From Chitinophagia bacterium (GTDB taxonomy: Bacteria; Bacteroidota; Bacteroidia; Chitinophagales; Chitinophagaceae): DNA of 57,367 bases. Made by a program: the position numbers and the translations under genes. Within the stretch, counting starts at the first letter, position 1, and the number at the start of each line of letters is the position of its first letter. Under the pieces are notes generated by a model. The model did no database searches and had not been told where the DNA came from. It was given only the letters and a program-made list of their open reading frames with translations. The stretch spans positions 1-57,367 of the forward strand of contig JAJPJP010000103.1 in the NCBI GenBank assembly GCA_021324175.1, given 5' to 3'. Below, in pieces: positions 54,903-57,367 of the stretch.

Positions 54903-57290
54903 CTAGCGGATCAATACCATCGTCCCCTTTTTAGAAATTACTTTGCCCAGATACGACGTGCCTTCCACCATCCACACATAGGTGCCCGTGTCCTGCAGTT
55001 TGCCATCGAGCATACCATTCCATCCGTCGCCCAGTCTTGTTGTGCTGTAAACCAGCTGTCCGACGCGGTTGTAGATGCGGAAATAGCGGAGTGAAGAAAT
55101 GCCGACCGGGATCGGTCTGAAAATATTGTCAATGTCTTTCGCAGGGGTAAATGCATTGGGAACGAAAATATCCGGAAGGGTTTTAAACACCTTGATTTCG
55201 ATGGAAGCTTCGCCCAGGCAGCCTGCGGTATCCATGACAGTTAGAACGTAGCGGATGGAGTCCGTGCCGGGCCCCAGCAGCGCAGTAGGATTTGAAATCG
55301 TGCTATCGTTGAGGCCAAAAGACGGAGACCATAGAAAAGTATCGCCCGCTGAATCTGAGCTTTGTCCCTGTAACTGTAATGGCTGATTAATGACTACAGC
55401 CGTATCATCACCCGCGAATACCTTCGGCGGAGCAATGACTAAAATGGTTTGAATGGCTGAGTCCCGACAGCCGTCGGTTCCCGCGTAAGTATACTGCAGC
55501 GTATCGATGCCGGGGCCCGCCTGCGCCGGATTGAGAAGCCCCGCGTCGGATATTCCTCTTCCGCTATACGAAAAGGATCCGTTCATTCCGGTTAGCTCAG
55601 TCGCTTGCGAGATTGTCAGCGGCGGTGCATAGTCGCAAACCGCCGAAATGGCGCTAAACAGGACATGGGGGCTGGGCTGCACGGTGATCTGCTGGTCGAT
55701 CTCGTTCCGGCAACTGATTCCCGAAGAGGAAATCATGCTAAGCTCATACGTCGCGGCTTGCGCTGTGACTGGGTCAGGGTATTGATGACTATAGGTTTTA
55801 CCCGGGTAGGGAAAACTGTCAACATACGAATTTCCAACTGTGTCGCCCCAGGATATCTCGACACGGATGATCGATCCAAAGTCGACGGTGCTGCTGTTGG
55901 TAATTTGAACGGTGCGATTACTGCAAAGGCTTCCGGGGTTGCTTACCTCGAAGACTGCGCGCGGAACGGCGCCGTTAACCGTAAAGACCTTGCTTGCGCT
56001 ATCCGCACATCCTAAACTGTTCGTGACAGCCAGGCCTACGTTGTAGTGTGCCGCTGCGCTGTAATGGTGCGCAGGATTCTGCCCGGTTGAACTGTTTGAA
56101 TTCCCGGGGCCAGCGTTCGGGTCTCCAAAATTCCACTGGTAAGTGAAAGGCAGGCTCGCGTTATCTGACGTGTAGCTACTGTCGTAAAATTGCGCAATGG
56201 CATCCGTGAGGCAGATCTCGGGCATGACGAAGTTCACCTTGGGATTTGGATAAACGGTTACCGTGACGCTGTCCAAAGAAGAACACCCGGGGCGGCTGAG
56301 AAACGAAGTGCGGATATAGTAAGTGTGCGACTGCGCGTTCGCAGAGTCATTCGAGAGGTGAAGCAGCGGCGAAGCGAGCGTCGTGTCGTTAAGGCCCGTC
56401 GCAGGCGACCAGGCATATCCGTAACCGGGATTTGAGGGGCCACCTAATGAAACGGTGTCGTAAGGGCAAAAACTTCTTGCCTGCCCCGGAACAGACGGCG
56501 GCATCTGCGTATAGATGATCAGGTTTTTGATCGAATGGTTGTCCGTATAGCCGCCGGTGCTGGCGGTTATCCCCATATAGCCGGTAAAATTGAATTGGTT
56601 ATTGGCTTGCAGGTAAAGCGTGTCATTGACATATACCTTGATCAGGCCGCTGTCATAGGAGATTTTTGCGTGGTTGTAATTTGGAGAGCGTATATAGGAA
56701 AGTTTGCCGTCCGAATTGTCGCGCGTCGGACCCTGCCGGCATTCCCCGTAAATGATATTGTTTGGATCAGAATCGTCGTCATATCCCACACCCCAGCGGA
56801 TTTCGATCTTGGGCATATCATAGTGGACCGTGCCCGTGTCGAAAGGGATGCAGTTGTTCCATGTATCGAAACAAACCTTCAACCCATTGGCATTGTCCGG
56901 AATGCCAAGACCGCCGCCGCGAACAAAACCTGTAGGTGGGACGTCGAGGAAACAAAACGCAATTCCATCCGCGCCCGTTCCGTCATACATCCTGAAATCA
57001 AATTCTGCGATCCAGCTGACACAGCGTGAAAGGTTGATCGGCTGGCTGAAAAAAACCGCGCCGTTGGAATTTTGCTCTGCGGGGCAGAGCAACAGCTCGG
57101 AGTTGCCCGTCCCGGTCACGTTGCGTACCCTCGCGTCCCCTGTAATGTTCCAGCCGCTGGTATTAAGCGGTGAACCATTCAGCTGGGCAAAAACGTAAGT
57201 CTGTGTATAGCCGGTCTGATCCAGACATAGGAACAGTCCAAAACAGAACAGGTATTTACAGAGAAGGTTGCGGGTCGGCAAAAAATGCAT
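54903..57290 (-). CDS. Secreted lectin-like/PKD protein with T9SS type B sorting domain
   Basis: 795 residues from the ATG at 57290; the TTG at 57305 is rejected. After a signal peptide (to about TQT) comes an L-type-lectin-like domain (about 30-245: GSPLNTSGWNITGD, GADGIAFCFLD, DNHSIKNLIIYTQ). PKD-like repeats follow (YAWSPATGLND, TYQWNFGDPNAGP, DTFLWSPSFGLND). The end, PDIFVPNAFTPAKD to GTYVWMVEG, is the gliding-motility-associated C-terminal domain that targets proteins to the type IX secretion system. It is probably a surface adhesin or glycan-binding protein. Confidence 0.92.
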   Translation of the reverse strand: MHFLPTRNLLCKYLFCFGLFLCLDQTGYTQTYVFAQLNGSPLNTSGWNITGDARVRNVTGTGNSELLLCPAEQNSNGAVFFSQPINLSRCVSWIAEFDFRMYDGTGADGIAFCFLDVPPTGFVRGGGLGIPDNANGLKVCFDTWNNCIPFDTGTVHYDMPKIEIRWGVGYDDDSDPNNIIYGECRQGPTRDNSDGKLSYIRSPNYNHAKISYDSGLIKVYVNDTLYLQANNQFNFTGYMGITASTGGYTDNHSIKNLIIYTQMPPSVPGQARSFCPYDTVSLGGPSNPGYGYAWSPATGLNDTTLASPLLHLSNDSANAQSHTYYIRTSFLSRPGCSSLDSVTVTVYPNPKVNFVMPEICLTDAIAQFYDSSYTSDNASLPFTYQWNFGDPNAGPGNSNSSTGQNPAHHYSAAAHYNVGLAVTNSLGCADSASKVFTVNGAVPRAVFEVSNPGSLCSNRTVQITNSSTVDFGSIIRVEISWGDTVGNSYVDSFPYPGKTYSHQYPDPVTAQAATYELSMISSSGISCRNEIDQQITVQPSPHVLFSAISAVCDYAPPLTISQATELTGMNGSFSYSGRGISDAGLLNPAQAGPGIDTLQYTYAGTDGCRDSAIQTILVIAPPKVFAGDDTAVVINQPLQLQGQSSDSAGDTFLWSPSFGLNDSTISNPTALLGPGTDSIRYVLTVMDTAGCLGEASIEIKVFKTLPDIFVPNAFTPAKDIDNIFRPIPVGISSLRYFRIYNRVGQLVYSTTRLGDGWNGMLDGKLQDTGTYVWMVEGTSYLGKVISKKGTMVLIR

Positions 57291-57315
57291 TTTTATTGAC
57301 AGCAATCGATTTATA

Positions 57316-57323
57316 CAAAAATA
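57316..57323 (-). promoter_or_regulatory. TAnnTTTG -7 element for the lectin/PKD gene
   Basis: TATTTTTG on the - strand, exact match to TAnnTTTG, 25 nt before the ATG at 57290, supporting that start. Confidence 0.5.
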
Positions 57324-57367
57324 ATTACTAAGGGCAAGACGGGGAACCGCAACTGGCTTTTTGATTG

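Overview
The window is chromosomal DNA of a Bacteroidota bacterium, most likely of the Chitinophagaceae or a close relative. The evidence is a type IX secretion (gliding-motility C-terminal) cargo protein, lineage families such as DUF2480 and GH3-like synthetases, and many copies of the Bacteroidetes -7 promoter element TAnnTTTG in front of genes. About 50 protein genes are packed tightly on both strands, with several convergent pairs whose stop codons abut or overlap. I see no tRNA, rRNA, CRISPR array, prophage or transposase gene.

Layout. 1-8.6 kb: the 3' end of an M3 peptidase, a SCO1-Fur operon, an Nfu Fe-S carrier, a PnuC-NadR type NAD salvage pair, MtgA, a LysE exporter, a GH3-like synthetase and a NIPSNAP protein. 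8.6-19.9 kb: a glycosyltransferase preceded by a non-coding, repeat-like stretch, an aldo/keto reductase, a run of IMPase-ThiL-S41 peptidase-thioredoxin-like genes, a RecX-nitrilase-NagA run, dnaN and a sterol-desaturase-family protein. 19.9-23.4 kb: a conserved transglutaminase / alpha-E / circularly permuted ATP-grasp operon. 23.4-27.3 kb: a small fructan/sucrose module (MFS importer, ROK kinase, GH32 hydrolase). 27.3-32 kb: MgtE, a GNAT enzyme, a DUF2480 protein and a PpiD-like chaperone.

32-36.8 kb is the most striking part. A 563-bp AT-rich gap with DnaA-box-like words is followed by nadA, mnmG (gidA), two parS-like palindromes GTTCCACGTGGAAC, ybeY, feoA and nadD. parS sites and gidA are commonly close to the replication origin, so the window may be origin-proximal. 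36.9-44.6 kb: a chromate-transporter-family protein, a GH63-like glucosidase, a secreted amidase and a secreted FAD oxidoreductase.

44.6-51.9 kb is a co-directional signalling block: an HD-domain/YitT membrane fusion, two histidine kinases with nearly matching catalytic cores (one carrying three tandem copies of a sensor-like module), a stand-alone receiver and a receiver-adenylyl cyclase. This could link phosphorelay signalling to a cyclic nucleotide and is the best candidate for an undescribed system. The end of the window holds a secreted Gfo/Idh oxidoreductase, a class C beta-lactamase-fold serine hydrolase and a large lectin-like/PKD surface protein.

Three separate loci (pnuC-nadR-like, nadA, nadD) cover de novo synthesis and salvage of NAD.
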